Origin: Guadua angustifolia
Lineage: Eukaryota > Streptophyta > Magnoliopsida > Poales > Poaceae
Direction of reading: 5' to 3'
NCBI GenBank assembly: GCA_036346375.1
Contig: CM070501.1
Location: 53,733,326 to 53,797,325, forward strand
Length of the DNA: 64,000 nucleotides
Position numbers and translations under genes: made by a program. This document shows positions 12,480 to 24,561 of this stretch, one piece after another (within the stretch, counting starts at the first letter, position 1; the number at the start of each line of letters is the position of its first letter). The notes under the pieces are model-generated. The model searched no databases. It worked only from the letters and a program-made list of their open reading frames with translations, and was not told the DNA's origin.

Positions 12480-13592
12480 TTTTTGTGAAGGAAAAATTGA
12501 GCACTGTTTGTAGGACAACATTGTTGCCAAAAAAGACAGCCGAAGCCACTGCACTTGGGGAGATCAAACATCAAAGTAACCATCCGCAGGTAGCAGCGAG
12601 CTGAGCAATCGTCGCACAGCGCCACTGCAGCAGTGATCGAGAGAGACCACATCAATTCATATTCATAAAGAGGATATCGAGGTAAGAGAAAGAGGGAGGG
12701 AGGGAGAGAGCCAAAGGCCAAAGCGACCGGCCGGCCTGTAAAGAACACCGCGCAGCAGCAGCAGCAAATGCCGCGACTGTGCAGCAATAGGCGCGGCCAG
12801 GACGTCTGTACGGCAATGCGCAGCCTACCGATCACGTACGTCCTGGATCGTTCCTGACCCAGCGACCTCCTCATGATCTGCATAAGATTCACAGTCACAC
12901 ACTGTCCATTTACTCCATGTATTCATCCATCGCGTCATTCCATTGCGTTGTGACATGCATTGATGCATGCGTACGTAGTTTTCTCTTCTCTCTCTCTCTC
13001 TCTCTCTCTCTGTACGTTTGAATTTGCGTACGTATGAATGAATGAATCGCAGAAGATATATATATAGGTGGCGATACGTGGATCGCTCAGCACTGTCCTC
13101 GACGGATTCGACGCAGAAAGGAACGAATCAAGAGCCCGTACGTATCTGCCATGAATTGGTTTGCTTGCTCAGCCGGCATGGCATGCTCGATTACTTACCT
13201 AGCTGGAACGTAGCTGGAGCGCGAGTGTTTGTACGGCGCGTTAGGACACGCCCGTTTGTAGCTGAGCTGAGCTGAGCTGAGCTGCCCGTCCATCTGATCT
13301 GAGGCGACGTCGCGCGCGACGGCATAAATGGCTTACTGAAAACCACACAAAATTATTGGCATGGAAATGGAATGCATCTAAGCTTGCATCAGGAGCAGCA
13401 GCATCTACTTGCATGCATGCATGGTATGGAACTTGTAGAGTGCTAGTAGTTGTTGTAGTAGTAATACTAGCAGTACATTTGCTTCCTACATTTGCAGGCA
13501 AAAGATAATATAGATATGCAGAGTAAATTCCGGAGTGTGTGTAGTTGGTTAGCTCCAATCCAGTGCTCCGATCGATATCCGTGGGAGTATAA

Positions 13593-13771
13593 GGCCATGT
13601 TTGAATCCTTGGGCTAATTGTTAGCTGGCTAAAAATTAGTCCTAGTCCATCCAAACAGGAAGACTAATATGTGGGCTAATTTTTAGCCAACCTCTGAGCT
13701 AACAATTAGCCCATTAGCTAGTGAGAATGAGCTACAGCTAACAATTAGCTCTAGTCAATCCAAACATGGCC
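13593..13771. mobile_element. Tourist-like MITE, TAA duplication
   Basis: The ends are GGCCATGTTTGAATCC on the left and the inverse of CAATCCAAACATGGCC on the right. They are flanked by TAA at 13,590-13,592 and 13,772-13,774, the three-base duplication typical of PIF/Harbinger elements. The inside is itself self-complementary (GCTAATTGTTAGC and TAACAATTAGC motifs in both directions). At 179 bp it carries no coding capacity. Confidence 0.85.
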
Positions 13772-13774
13772 TAA

Positions 13775-14430
13775 ATGAGGAGCTAGATAGCTAGGCCTAG
13801 GCCATGCCATGCGAGATCTGAGGTAGTCGGGTAGGGCTTTGTTCATCTCCTTTCGAGTTGCTTGTTGGACAAATGATTGATGGCATTAATCGTCTGTACA
13901 CGTGTTGCTTCTGTTTTTCTTTTGCAAGATGCAGAGGCTTTGTTAGGATAATTTGGCTCAAATTTGCTAAAAACGCTATAGAAGCCAGTCATGTAAGGTT
14001 TATATATATAACTATCACGTGCTTTTTTGTCGATTTTTCTGGCTGTTATATGGGTTTGGCGATGTGTGTGCTTCGACTGCTGGGTGTTCATTTGATGGAT
14101 GGAAATTTTACTTATCCGCAACAAAAAATAAAATAATTAAAAACAGTCGCCTGGATTATAAACACCCTTTTCTTTACTTCAGTTACACATCCAACCTGTA
14201 ACGCTAGTCATTTTGAGGCTAAACCAAGGTAGTCCTTTCACTAAATCACAGTTACAAGATAGTATAGCAAGAGAATCTAATCTAACCTCTCGAGATCTCG
14301 ATGAAGTGGCACATGTGTTTCACTGGTGGAGAAAAAACCAAGCCAGTCTTTGTTGAGTATACTTGTTTGTTTAGGCCTAGACTTTCTTATCTATATTTTA
14401 AAGTCATTTTTTTGGGCTTAATCAGTTTAA
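13775..14430. other. Intergenic, no gene seen
   Basis: AT-rich sequence with short overlapping ORFs on both strands that resemble nothing. It ends at the MITE-like unit interrupted by the CACTA element. Confidence 0.4.
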
Positions 14431-14661
14431 GGGCCTATTTTGGAGAGATATAACTTTTCTGAAAAGTTGTTTTTTTATTTTCTAGGCTGTAAAGTAGTTG
14501 TAGCTATTTATAAGAAATTGTTTGACAAACAGCTAATTTCCCTCAATAATAAGCTGCAAAAGCAAATCTAGTCCAGCTTTCAACTTTTAGTTTTTGCTAG
14601 TTATATATGGCTTCTGACTTATACCAAAAGTTGCTTAAAAGCTGAGTTGTTTGGAGACTTT
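14431..14661. mobile_element. Left part of a MITE-like unit split by the CACTA insertion
   Basis: This segment (GGGCCTATTTTGGAGAG onward) continues on the far side of the CACTA element at 24,562-24,605, ending in CTCCCCAAACAGA. When the two parts are placed side by side they align along their whole length with the uninterrupted unit at 37,043-37,272, including AATAAGCTGCAAAAGCA and the insertion point. Confidence 0.75.
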
Positions 14662-14679
14662 CACTACTACAGAAATCAT

Positions 14680-14955
14680 CATCACAGACGGTTCAGAACG
14701 TTCATCGTGAGACGGTTTTGTGAACCGTCAGTAACAATAGGTCTGTGATGAAGGAGATCATCAGAGACGGTTTTCCACCCGTCTGAGAAAATTATCATCA
14801 CAGACGGTTATGATTTGAAACCGTCTGTGATATGTTAGTATCACATACGGTTTTTATTTAAAACCATCTGTGATAGCTAAATATCACAGACGGTTTCAAA
14901 TCATAACCGCTCATGATAAAGTTATCATGCACGGTTACAAATAAGAACCGCTCAG
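14680..14955. repeat. Left subterminal repeat block of the CACTA element
   Basis: Alternating copies of ATCACAGACGGTT and AACCGTCTGTGAT separated by short AT-rich spacers. Pairs form hairpins. These are probably binding sites for the element's own protein, as in En/Spm. Confidence 0.85.
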
Positions 14956-15059
14956 GATGTCGTTTTTCCTCACCCCTAGCAGAACCTCCATTATTTATCT
15001 TTGTTGTTGAAATTTCCATCAATATTTCTAACGATATTTACAAGGCACAACCAGTTATA

Positions 15060-16120
15060 GATGTGGTAATTGAATATACGCACTTCCTATATGCATTGTA
15101 TGCAGTTTGTCCGTCGGGATCGATGCGAAATGCTTAGGAGCGGCATACTCTTCTTGCGCGTCACCGTCGTGCACACTGCATGGGAGAACATGGTATTTTG
15201 AAAAAATTTGTAGATGTACTTGATAGATTACTCTAGGTAGGGTAATTAAAGATTGAACAATGTGATTGCAAGTCGGGTCTTCCATGCCCGGAAGGACTTT
15301 GGAACACTCGATTTGAATGAAAGAGGAGGCGGGAAGAAGTCGAACCAAGCGGTGTTCTCAGCTGAAGCCTCTTCCGCACTCACCGCTCCATCGCTTCTCC
15401 CGCCTCTCTTCTTCATTGATCTCGAGTACTCACCTCGCACCGATGTCAGGTCACCGACTGAATCACCGTCCATCCGGCTTCCTCCGCGCCTTCTTCATTG
15501 ATCTGGAGTACTCAAGACCGATAGGTCGATGCTCGACCCATCGACCTATGCGCGAGGTGAGCGAGATGAAGGCCGATGTTGATGCAGACAACCAAGGAGA
15601 ACACTCCTTGCTGTCTTCTTCCGCTGCATCACCGCTCCATCGACTTCCTCCCGCTCTTCTTCATTCAAGTCCGGTGTTCCAAAGTCCTTCCCGCATGGAA
15701 GACCCGACTTGCAATCCATTTGTTCAATCTTTAATTAGCCTAACTAGAGTAATCTATGAACTAAATCTACAAATTTTTCAAAGTACCATGTTCTCCCACC
15801 GTGGCACGACGGTGATGTCAAGACAAGAGCATGCCGTTCGGGTACTTCTGACCGTGGCACGACGGTGACTTCAAGAAGGCCACTTCAGATGGCATGAAGC
15901 AAATCACACACTCCAAAGGTGTCGTGTTCGATCAAGCACTCTATGGTTGCCGCCACTCGCCATGTCAAGGTGGGTCTTGGGTTGATTTATTAGTCGAGTT
16001 CCATCAACATTATCATAAGAAGGAGAAAAAGCGCTACAAATGTTTATATTTTAAGTCTATCCCGATCGGACAAACTGCTGCCTCAATGCATATAGGAAGT
16101 GCAGATATTCAATTACAACA
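15060..16120. repeat. Large imperfect inverted repeat inside the CACTA element
   Basis: The left arm (about 15,060-15,400) reappears in reverse orientation in the right arm (about 15,610-16,120), with an extra segment in the right arm near 15,835-16,050. Matched stretches include AATTGAATAT...CACTTCCTATATGCATTG, CAGTTTGTCCG, GGGAGAACATGGTA, TTGCAAGTCGGGTCTTCCAT and GGAAGGACTTTGGAACAC. The short loop holds two direct copies of CTTCTTCATTGATCT (15,408 and 15,489). ORFs across it follow the repeat and were not called as genes. Confidence 0.8.
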
Positions 16121-16436
16121 TCTATTATCGATCGTGTCTCGTAAATATTGATGCAGAATATCTAAGTAGATGGAAATTTCAACAACAAACCATAAATAAT
16201 AGAGGTTCTCACGAGGGTGGGGGAAAACATCTAGGTCCAACAAGCAAGACATTGTTAAGTTGTTGCATTCAAGATGAGCAAATATGTATTAAGGATAATA
16301 TCATGTGACAATACAATGAATCGTACAAACAAGAATAACCGCAAGTTTTGGACATATTTTCCGAATTAATGAATACCATTTGACAATTGTACAACTCTGA
16401 AGTTATAAGGTTGCGTGGAACGCTACGGTTTTATTA

Positions 16437-19400
16437 TTACTTCGTGAGTAGGAAGAAACAAACTTTCCCTCTAATGTTGCTCAAATCGACCTGATTCAAC
16501 GCAGTTTTAACCATACTGCTATTTTTTTTAGCGACGATGGTTTGCATGTTGTGGCAAACATAAAATCCACATAGGTTATTTCCCTGACCTTGCTGGTGGC
16601 ACTGCAAATAAAACCTACGGTTAGTTCTAGAGTCACTATTAGGGGTTTGAAATAGAATTGTTGTGTATAGCGGATCTGGAAAGTTCAAATCATGCTGTAG
16701 TTTAGTCCAATCTTTCACGTGTTTGAATGCTCTACAAGATTGCAAAAGGTTAGCCTAAGCCATTCCAATAGCAATATAAACCTGGAACAACTTACACGAC
16801 CATGTACGGAGGAAACGTGATTACCTGCTGAGTAATTTTGCGATAGGTACCAAGTCGTGGTTTCGCCACGCTTGGAATCAAGGTATTTTAACCGGTTTGT
16901 GGCTGGTTCAATTACAATTAGAACCAAAGTGAAACCTATACAGTATATCACAATGGACAATGAATGAAACGAGTTGTGTGCACAAGATGCATCAAAGTAT
17001 AGCATGTGGTAGCACTTACCCCGGGTTATGGGGTATAAATATGAGTTCTTTATCTTTTGTGCTAGCAATGCATCGTGACGTATTCCTCGACCATGTTTAT
17101 ATCATCATCCATTGTTTGCTTTGAGACTATATGTGGGTCGAGGAAACCGATCGATAGTTTCTTCCGTGTCGCTTCAAGTTGCATGTATCTATATATACAA
17201 AGGCTAATTATATATATATTGGAGGACATTTATCACTATTAGACGAATGTAGACTGTGATAGCACACACTTACAAGGTCCAAAGATCTTATGAGTGCTTG
17301 GCGTCGATGGCGCCGAGGTTGTAGAGATGGAACAAGTCCGTAAAATCGACCGTGAAGAAGCCCCCACGAAGTCGTTGAATAGATGTTCATACTTGAACAT
17401 AACGCCGATACTTGTTGTACGCTCACGCCTGGCTTTCCAGCTTTTGGGTGTACCACTTATGCAATTGTTGGCAAGATATACTAAGTGAAGTTACGCCGCC
17501 TTTCGTTAGTAACGGCTCTCCTAGCTTGTTGTACGTAAAATTGGTAGTTCGATTTATATATTACGAGGCGCTAGGCACTTCCTCGTCCGCTGGGGTTTAC
17601 AAAGGAGACGTTGCGGAGGACGTGGCATCCGACCTCGCTCTCGCTTTAGCCGATCTCGCACGTTGATCTGCGGATCGATGGAAATGGCGCGATACCTCCT
17701 CGTCCTCCTCGTCCCATTGGCGCTCTCTTCCCCGCCAGAGCGCAGATCTGTTTAGTCCTGTGGGGTGAGTGTTCCTTCCTTGCAAGGCCTTGTTTGTTTC
17801 ATCGCGGACGCAATTAATTGCCTGTGGTCTTCATCCCAACAAACGCCCCCACGTGTCCTCATCAATGAACCCATACTTCGAGTATGGAACCAGATCCTTC
17901 TTGACGTAGTCTACGAAAAGCGTATGCTTGAAGGTCTTCCATGCCTTTCCTGCCGCTAGCAGTGCATACCGTCGCACTAGGGGAGCGGATTCTTCTGGAA
18001 TGTTGAACGATGAAAGAATTTCCGTTAGCAAGGCATTGCGAGCCTCAATAGTCACCAACCTCCAGGAAGATAGCGTGATCGGAACCCGTTCCCGGGCTAC
18101 TATCCCACACATACTCCGAAATGCATTCGCCGCCTTTTTTGGCTTTCTAGGGGCCCCATCATTTGGATCGATCTCTGTAATGGTATATCGGTCTCATGGC
18201 CTTTTGTTTGGTCCTCTTGCAACATGGTCGATTCTTCTTTTGAGGGCACATCATGTCCTTCGCAGCGATGGATTAGAGGACGACATCTTCTTTACAAGTT
18301 AAAATAGTTTCAAAGCGAACTAAAAGTGAAGAACAAATAAAATCACATTAGAGTGAATGAGTTTGTGGATACCATGGCTTGTTATTAGCCTTTTAAAAGA
18401 ACTAGCCTAAATGGCTTGTTATTAGCCTTTTAGCAAAAGAAGCGAACTAGGAGGTTGCCGAACTTAATAAAAATTTCGCAAAGACTCCTCCCTAAAACTA
18501 GGACATCCACACAACAGACAGCAAGAAGAATACATATGGATTCAACCATTTGACGATTAATGAATAATAGAACGAAGCTCAGATCTCACATATGAACATG
18601 TACATTATTACGAATAAAGCAATTAGCATAAAGCTCATATTGATTGTTTGAATGTTCTCAGATGTTGGGTTGCCTTAAAGGCCCTCCTCGCCACAATGGA
18701 CAAGTAATAGACTAGATTGTGACAACTTTATCTCAATAATGATTTAATACTTGACAAGGTTAAGTATAAATCTACTCAATTGGTTATCTTATATGCATAT
18801 TCACTAACTAAGCATATAAAGACAGTTTGCAATAGATAACCAAGCAGTAAATCAAAACTCCACTAAACCACCACCTAAGGGACCCTCCAAACTAATTATT
18901 GGGGCACCAAAAACAACCACAAAGCACCATCGCTCCTAGCCAACCGTAACAAAGACATTTTAACTAGTTATCAGCATCGGGTCAGTAAACAACCGTAAAA
19001 CAAACATCATCCTTGATCACCAAAGAAAAGACCTTTTCAACCAACATCAAAAACTCGATTCGATCAACCACTCTTCCAAAGAACCTCAATCACTGCCGAA
19101 CTCACACTAATCAAATATATATATATGAAAGTGAAATTGACTGCTAAGATTTGTTGTCACAATTAGTCTATTCCATCCCCTAAATCATCATTGAACATTA
19201 AGCCCACACGCAAGGTCCCCAAGCAGCATCGACCGCCCTTTGCAAGACCGAAAAATAGAGCAAATGGCCAGCAAAGGCTTCCAGATCGAGAAACGGCCTC
19301 TTGCTCGATGGCTAGTCCCCCAGAAATACTCACGGTTGAAGCCCGAGATGCACAAGAACACAGCCGAGGGGGAGCACGTCGATGCCGGGGAGGACGCCGA

Positions 19401-19481
19401 TCGAAGGGGAGGACGCCGAGGGGGAGGACGCCGAGGGCGGGAGGACGCTGGGAGGGGAGGACGCCGAGGGGAGGCCGCCAT
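16437..19481 (-). pseudogene. Second CACTA gene, Ulp1-protease type, broken
   Basis: Minus-strand order: a start at 19,481 (MAASPRRPPLPAS, Pro/Arg-rich leader) follows a TATA box. A plant-transposon block at 18,112-17,831 contains RERVPITLSSWRLV, FNIPEE and GKAWKTFKHTLF. A C48 (Ulp1/SENP) protease-like block at 17,068-16,437 contains VLIVIEPATNRLKYLDSKRG and the cysteine loop QQGQGNNLCGFYVCHNM. The usual His-Trp before the VLIVI strand is not visible (GFTLVLIV). Such protease-bearing second ORFs are common in plant CACTA elements. The pieces lie in different frames; introns may explain some breaks, but no full-length protein can be read. Confidence 0.7.
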
Positions 19482-19541
19482 GGAGGCAAAACGCCTCAAA
19501 GGGTTAGGGTTTGGCCTTGCGTGAATGAGCTCTCTCAAGGA

Positions 19542-19549
19542 GATATATA
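19542..19549 (-). promoter_or_regulatory. TATA box of the second CACTA gene
   Basis: TATATATC on the minus strand about 60 bp before the ATG at 19,481, directly downstream of the palindromic array. Position and context fit a core promoter. Confidence 0.55.
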
Positions 19550-19564
19550 GAGAGAGCACATCAT

Positions 19565-19900
19565 GCAGCGGTTCTATAATATAACGATGCAGGATAAGAT
19601 ATCACAGACGGTTCTATAATAGAACAGTCTGTGATGTTGAAATATCACAGACGGTTCTATAATATAACCGTCTGTGATGCTGAAATATCACAGACGGTTC
19701 TAAAATAGAACAGTCTGTGATGTTTAGATATCACAGACGGTTCTATAATAGAACCGTCTGTGATGTTGGCGACATCACGGACGGTTATATAATATAACCG
19801 TCTCTGATGTTGAGATATCACAGACGGTTAGGTAACATAACCGTCTGCGACAAATAACATCACAGACTGTTATGTTAAAGAACCGTCTGTGATATATACT
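19565..19900. repeat. Central palindromic repeat array of the CACTA element
   Basis: About seven tandem units of roughly 43 bp, each a near-perfect palindrome of the type CACAGACGGTT, seven AT bases, AACCGTCTGTG. They share the motif of the two subterminal blocks but lie in the middle of the element, immediately upstream of the second gene's TATA box. No TIR (CACTACTACA) is present here, so this is not simply the end of a nested element. Confidence 0.9.
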
Positions 19901-20469
19901 GTTCACTGACATTCACTTGTCGGTTCAGTTCAGTCGACTCTTGTCTGTGCCACTTTGTTGTATCTTCTGGGAAAGTTGTCTTTAACAGAATATCGACTGT
20001 ACTGTGGTTGAAGTGGAGATTCTAATCCTCAATTCAAACCCTAAAATCTGAGAGCAATCACATACAACTATTTCCATATTGCCAAAGTAGACATGATTCT
20101 GTTCTTATACTTGCATCTTTTCCATCAATCCAGATGCTTCACAATTAAGCTACTTACAAAGATCATCACAATCATATGTACAAAGCATGATGGGTCGTAT
20201 CATCTTTACAATAGCATTAATGTACGTAATATTATTACACATGAAAATTAGTAAGCATGATGACAATGCACCCTTCTCATAACTACGCCGCCACATGCTT
20301 ATTCTTTTGTACGAAAATTAGCCCTTCATGATGATCGACGTGTGTAGCTTGCTTCCTCGTGTTATTCTTCCGGGACCAGGATGTCCTTTCCGATAGGTGG
20401 CAACTCATCAAATTGATTGTACTCTTCCTCATCTACTACATTCTCAACTCCGACAATTCTCCTTTTTCC

Positions 20470-23400
20470 TCAAGAACTACGTGGCGCTTCTTGTTGGATC
20501 GGTTACATAGAAGACTTGAACAACTTGGTTAGCGAGTACGAATGGTTCATCTTGGTATCCGACACGTTCGAGGTCCACAGTAGTGATGCCATTTTTGTCA
20601 ACCTTCACGTGCTGGAGGTGGACCCAACGGCATCGAAATAGGGGAATCTTGAAAAGTACGTAGTCGAGCTCCCATATCTCCTCTATGAACCCATAGTAGG
20701 AGCTCCTCGTCAACCCAGCGGTATTATTGAATGCATCTATGCGACACCATTGCTTTCGGTTTGTGCTCTTCATGTCCCGATCTCTAGTGTAAAATGTGTA
20801 CCCATTTAAGTCATATCCTTTCCATGTGACAACTGTAAAGTTGGTCCTTTTGCCAACCATGTCACAGTGTCATCCGACGAGCTCCAAGTGATAGGTCGCT
20901 CCTTCAACCATTTGCTGAATCGAAGGTTATGTTGTCTCGTGATCCAAGACTCTGCCAGTCTGGATTTCATTGTTTTAGCCATTGCTTGTGCTCGACGATA
21001 TATGCCGACACTATAGCCATGTGTTGCAAAACCGTGAAATGGGCTCGAGCATACGCAACCGAATCAGCGTGATTGCTTTCCTCCGATGGTCCCGACACTC
21101 GAGCCTCCCTCATGGCGAGATCGAGGCACACCTATTGGTTCGACCGGGCCATGTAATCGACGCAGAACTCGACGGCCTCTTCGTTGTATAACCTTCGACA
21201 ATGCTACCCTCGGGACGAGATCGATTCAGACGAAGACTTGAGAATTCCCATGTACCTCTCGAACGGGTACATGCTACGAGGAACACCGCCCGCATATCTT
21301 TATCTCGTCACAAGGTGAACAATGAGATGGACCATGATATCGAAAAATGATGGAGGGAAATACATCTCAAGATTACATAGAGTCATCACCACCTCACTTG
21401 CAGAGCATCTAGTCCTTCGGGATCGATGACCTTCGAGCGATTGTGTTAAAGAAATAACACGTGCCTAGTGATTGTCTCTGACCTTGACCGCAAAATACTT
21501 CTAATTGCGACAGTGGAGCATCTGGTGTCATCAAGACATGACAATCATGAGACTTCATGCGGTTAATTTCAAATCTTGCAACGAAACAAGTCTCTTCATG
21601 TTGGAGGAGTAACCGGACGGAACTTTCACACCATGCAAGCACCGCACGCTTCAGTTTTTTCGCCTTTGACAGAGTATAACAAGGTGTTCCAAGTATGTAC
21701 GGCCTTTATCGCCTCTTTTCGGTGCTAATTCAGGTCTTATGCCCATATCGACCAAGTTAAGCCGCATGCTGATACCATCCTTTGTTTTACCCTTAATGTT
21801 GAGTAAGAGACCAATCACGCATCACGCACATTCTTCTCACGTGCATGACATCGATGCAATGGCGAACTTCTAGGTGCTCCCAAGAAGGTAGGTCCTGAAT
21901 ATTGATCTCTTCTTCCACATGCTCTTTTCACAGTACTTGACTTACGCCCTTTCCATACGCAACATCCAAATCCTTAACAATGTCATGAACATCTCTCCCG
22001 CCAAACGCCTTGGAGCTGGACCATTTTCGTTCCTTCCGTCGAAAAGTTGCTTCATCTTGCGATATGGGTGATTCGGCTCCGAAGGAACCTACTATGACGC
22101 ATGTACACGGTTTTCGGGAGTGATTCACCATAAACTCTCGGATCATCTAAGCAAAGTGAGTGCGTGCTTTGGTTCCTTTTGTACTCGGCCCGACAGTTAG
22201 CAAGGGCAGGGTAATCATTTATGGTGCGTAACAACAAGCAGCAAAGTAAAGTTCTCTCGTTTATCACGCATCCCATACGTGTTCCCAGAACTCCACAAGG
22301 TGTTTTTAGATCTTCCACCAATGGAGCTAGGTACACATCAATATCGCTCCTGTGTTGTTTGGTCCTTGGATAAGCATGACAACATAATGTACTTCCGCTT
22401 CATACACAACCAAGGAGGAAGGTTGTAGATACAGAGATTTACGGGCCAAGTGCTATGCCTACGCTCATGTTACCGAAAGGATTCATTCCATCTCAGACTC
22501 AATCCAAACCTTATATTTCTCGGATCCGCACCGAATTCTTGAAAGCTCCTGTCGATGTTTCTCCCTTGGATGGAATCAGCAGGTGCCTTAGCATTCCATC
22601 ATTCTTACGCCTCAAAGTGCCAACGCAATGCTTTTGCCTCCTTTGGGTTCGCAAACAAACGCTTCAAACGGGGAATTATAGGCAGATACCATGCCACCTT
22701 AGGAGGACCTTCTTTCACCTCAATGCTCTCGCCATCATCATCTGAATGACTCTTACGCTTGTACCGGATGCGTTGCACACCGATATATATACAAGTTTGT
22801 GTACTCTTTTGCAGACAGAGATACTCGCGTTTGGACAGCATGTATTCTTTCTACTTCCATTCCCAAGGGACAAAGAACCGCTTGGCTTTGTAGGTGCTTG
22901 TCGGCAACTCGTTTTCCTCTCGAAGCATGTCCGCCAATAGACGAATAAATACTGTGAAACTCTTTGTCGGACCAACCGTTGCTTGCCTTCAATTTGAGTA
23001 GTTGAAGCACGGATGATAACCTTGTGTATTTCAACTTGCACCCCTGCGAACAAAGGTTTCTCCGAGTCCTCCATTAAGCCCCGAACTGCCCATATTCCCC
23101 GTCATCAAGGTTTCCTTCGCATCGCGTAGCATCCGATCCAAATTGTCATCGTGCAACTTTGTCCTCATCGGAAGCACAATCGATATGATCATCCGACATA
23201 TCATTGACATCGCCGATTTATATTAACACTACTTGTCGCTCTCAGATATTGTGCTCTTCGCCATGGTGGTCCAACATGTATAGCCCCTTTGAAACCCCTT
23301 CGAATCAAGTGTGCTTCGATCATACTGAAGTTTCAAACATCTTCAGATTTTCGCAATCAATGCACGGACATGACATGAATTGCACCCCTTATTAAACATA
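20470..23400 (-). pseudogene. tnp2-type CACTA transposase, frame-broken
   Basis: Minus-strand blocks in the order of the tnp2 (TNPD) family. The transposon-associated region has CPCIDCENLK (near 23,360). Then come KASNGWSDKEF and AVLCPLGMEVERIHA (about 23,030-22,850), VAWYLPIIPRLKRLFANP (about 22,720-22,640), MKSHDCHVLM (about 21,560-21,530), ERYMGIL/RPEGSIVEGYT of the DUF4218-like part (about 21,290-21,180), and the DUF4216-like end YYGFIEEIWELDYVLFKIP and GYQDEPFVLANQVVQVFYV (20,720-20,490). Consecutive blocks fall in different frames within what should be exons, so it cannot encode an intact transposase. Confidence 0.85.
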
Positions 23401-24189
23401 TCCTCCTCTGCAGCTCTTTTGAAAGTGAAGACGCCATTAAGGTACTCAAGACTGTGACGGTTCTCAACAGACATCCAAACTTCGATCCATCTACGCTACA
23501 CACACATGTAACACTTAGTGTTAAATATTATGCACTGTGCAAAGTGATGCACACATTCTTAAACTAATTATGCAATTACATACCTTAATTACATCACAAA
23601 GAAATAATTAACACAATTCAAATTAATCTTCAATATAATAATGAAATTAGAACCCATTACTAACCTTAGATCACCAAAAGACTTGAATTGATCTATAAGC
23701 TAGATCTAAACAATCTTTAAATTCTATCTTAACAAGCTAGCTAGCTACATCATGATCGAATATTATATTATGCAAATAGAACCATTACTAGCTAACCTTA
23801 TTCATCAAACAACCAACACATGGTTCTAGCTACAAGATAGATCTTAAAAATCATCAAATTCCTCCTTATCAAGATAGATGTTGAATATAATGCAATTAAA
23901 ACACAAGACTAACCAAATATCACAAACAACATATGGATCCAGCTACAATTAAACTAGATCTAATCAAACAATCTTTAAATTAATTTCGTCCTAACAAACC
24001 CAGATATTGAATTCGATGCATGCAATTAGAGAACCCATTACTAACCTTAGATCACCAAAATCAAATGAATCTAATATCACCCTTCAAATCAATGGCTTTT
24101 TCAAAAAATCGCCTCACTTCCATGTACCGCCACTACATAGAAACCGAAACCCTATAAACGAAGTGGATGTGGATCGAGGCTCTGTTTTA

Positions 24190-24535
24190 CGGAGACGGTA
24201 TTATCACGACGGTTTTATATTACGACGCTCGTGATACAAGAATATCGAGACGGTTTCTAAATATAACCGTCAGTAATGATTATCAGATATTACAGACGGT
24301 TGTGTTATATAACCGTCAGGATATCATGAGCGGTTTTACTTGAAACCGCCTCGTAATGAGTATCAGAATATCATGCAGCGGTTATATTTAGAAACCGCTC
24401 GTGATATTTTTGTATCATGCATTTACTATAATATAAAACCGTCATGATATATGCATCGACGGTTTGAGTACATAACCGTCTCGTGATGTTCCATATTACG
24501 ACGGTTTTTCAAAACCGCTCGTGATCGCGCATCGA
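24190..24535. repeat. Right subterminal repeat block of the CACTA element
   Basis: Alternating ACGGTT and AACCGTC motifs with AT spacers up to the right terminus. They are more degenerate (CACGACGG, ATGAGCGG) than the central array. Confidence 0.8.
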
Positions 24536-24561
24536 TATAAGCCTCATTTGTAGTAGTGTTT

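Larger units (their letters stand above)
14662..24558 (-). mobile_element. CACTA (En/Spm) transposon, 9,897 bp
   Basis: The ends are CACTACTACAGAAATC on the left and the inverse of CACTACTACAAATGAGG on the right. Both flanks carry TTT (14,659-14,661 and 24,559-24,561), the three-base duplication expected of CACTA elements. Both subterminal regions are packed with CACAGACGGTT or CACGACGGTT motifs in alternating orientation, the usual transposase-binding arrangement. Gene remnants lie on the minus strand: tnp2-type transposase (about 20.4-23.4 kb) and a second gene (about 16.4-19.5 kb). Both are broken by frameshifts and stops, so this copy is probably non-autonomous, although its termini look competent. 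Confidence 0.93.

Noticed and set aside
12428..12898. 156-codon minus-strand frame
   Set aside because: It reads through a dinucleotide run, has no domain and shows no splice or promoter context.
15317..15868. 183-codon plus frame in the CACTA element
   Set aside because: It spans the loop and one arm of the inverted repeat, and its sequence simply follows the repeat.
19191..19550. Plus-strand frames near 19.2-19.55 kb
   Set aside because: Antisense of the Pro/Arg-rich leader of the second CACTA gene.
19565..19900. CRISPR-like regular repeat array
   Set aside because: The repeats are palindromic transposon subterminal motifs with near-constant AT spacers inside a plant CACTA element; there are no variable spacers and no cas genes.
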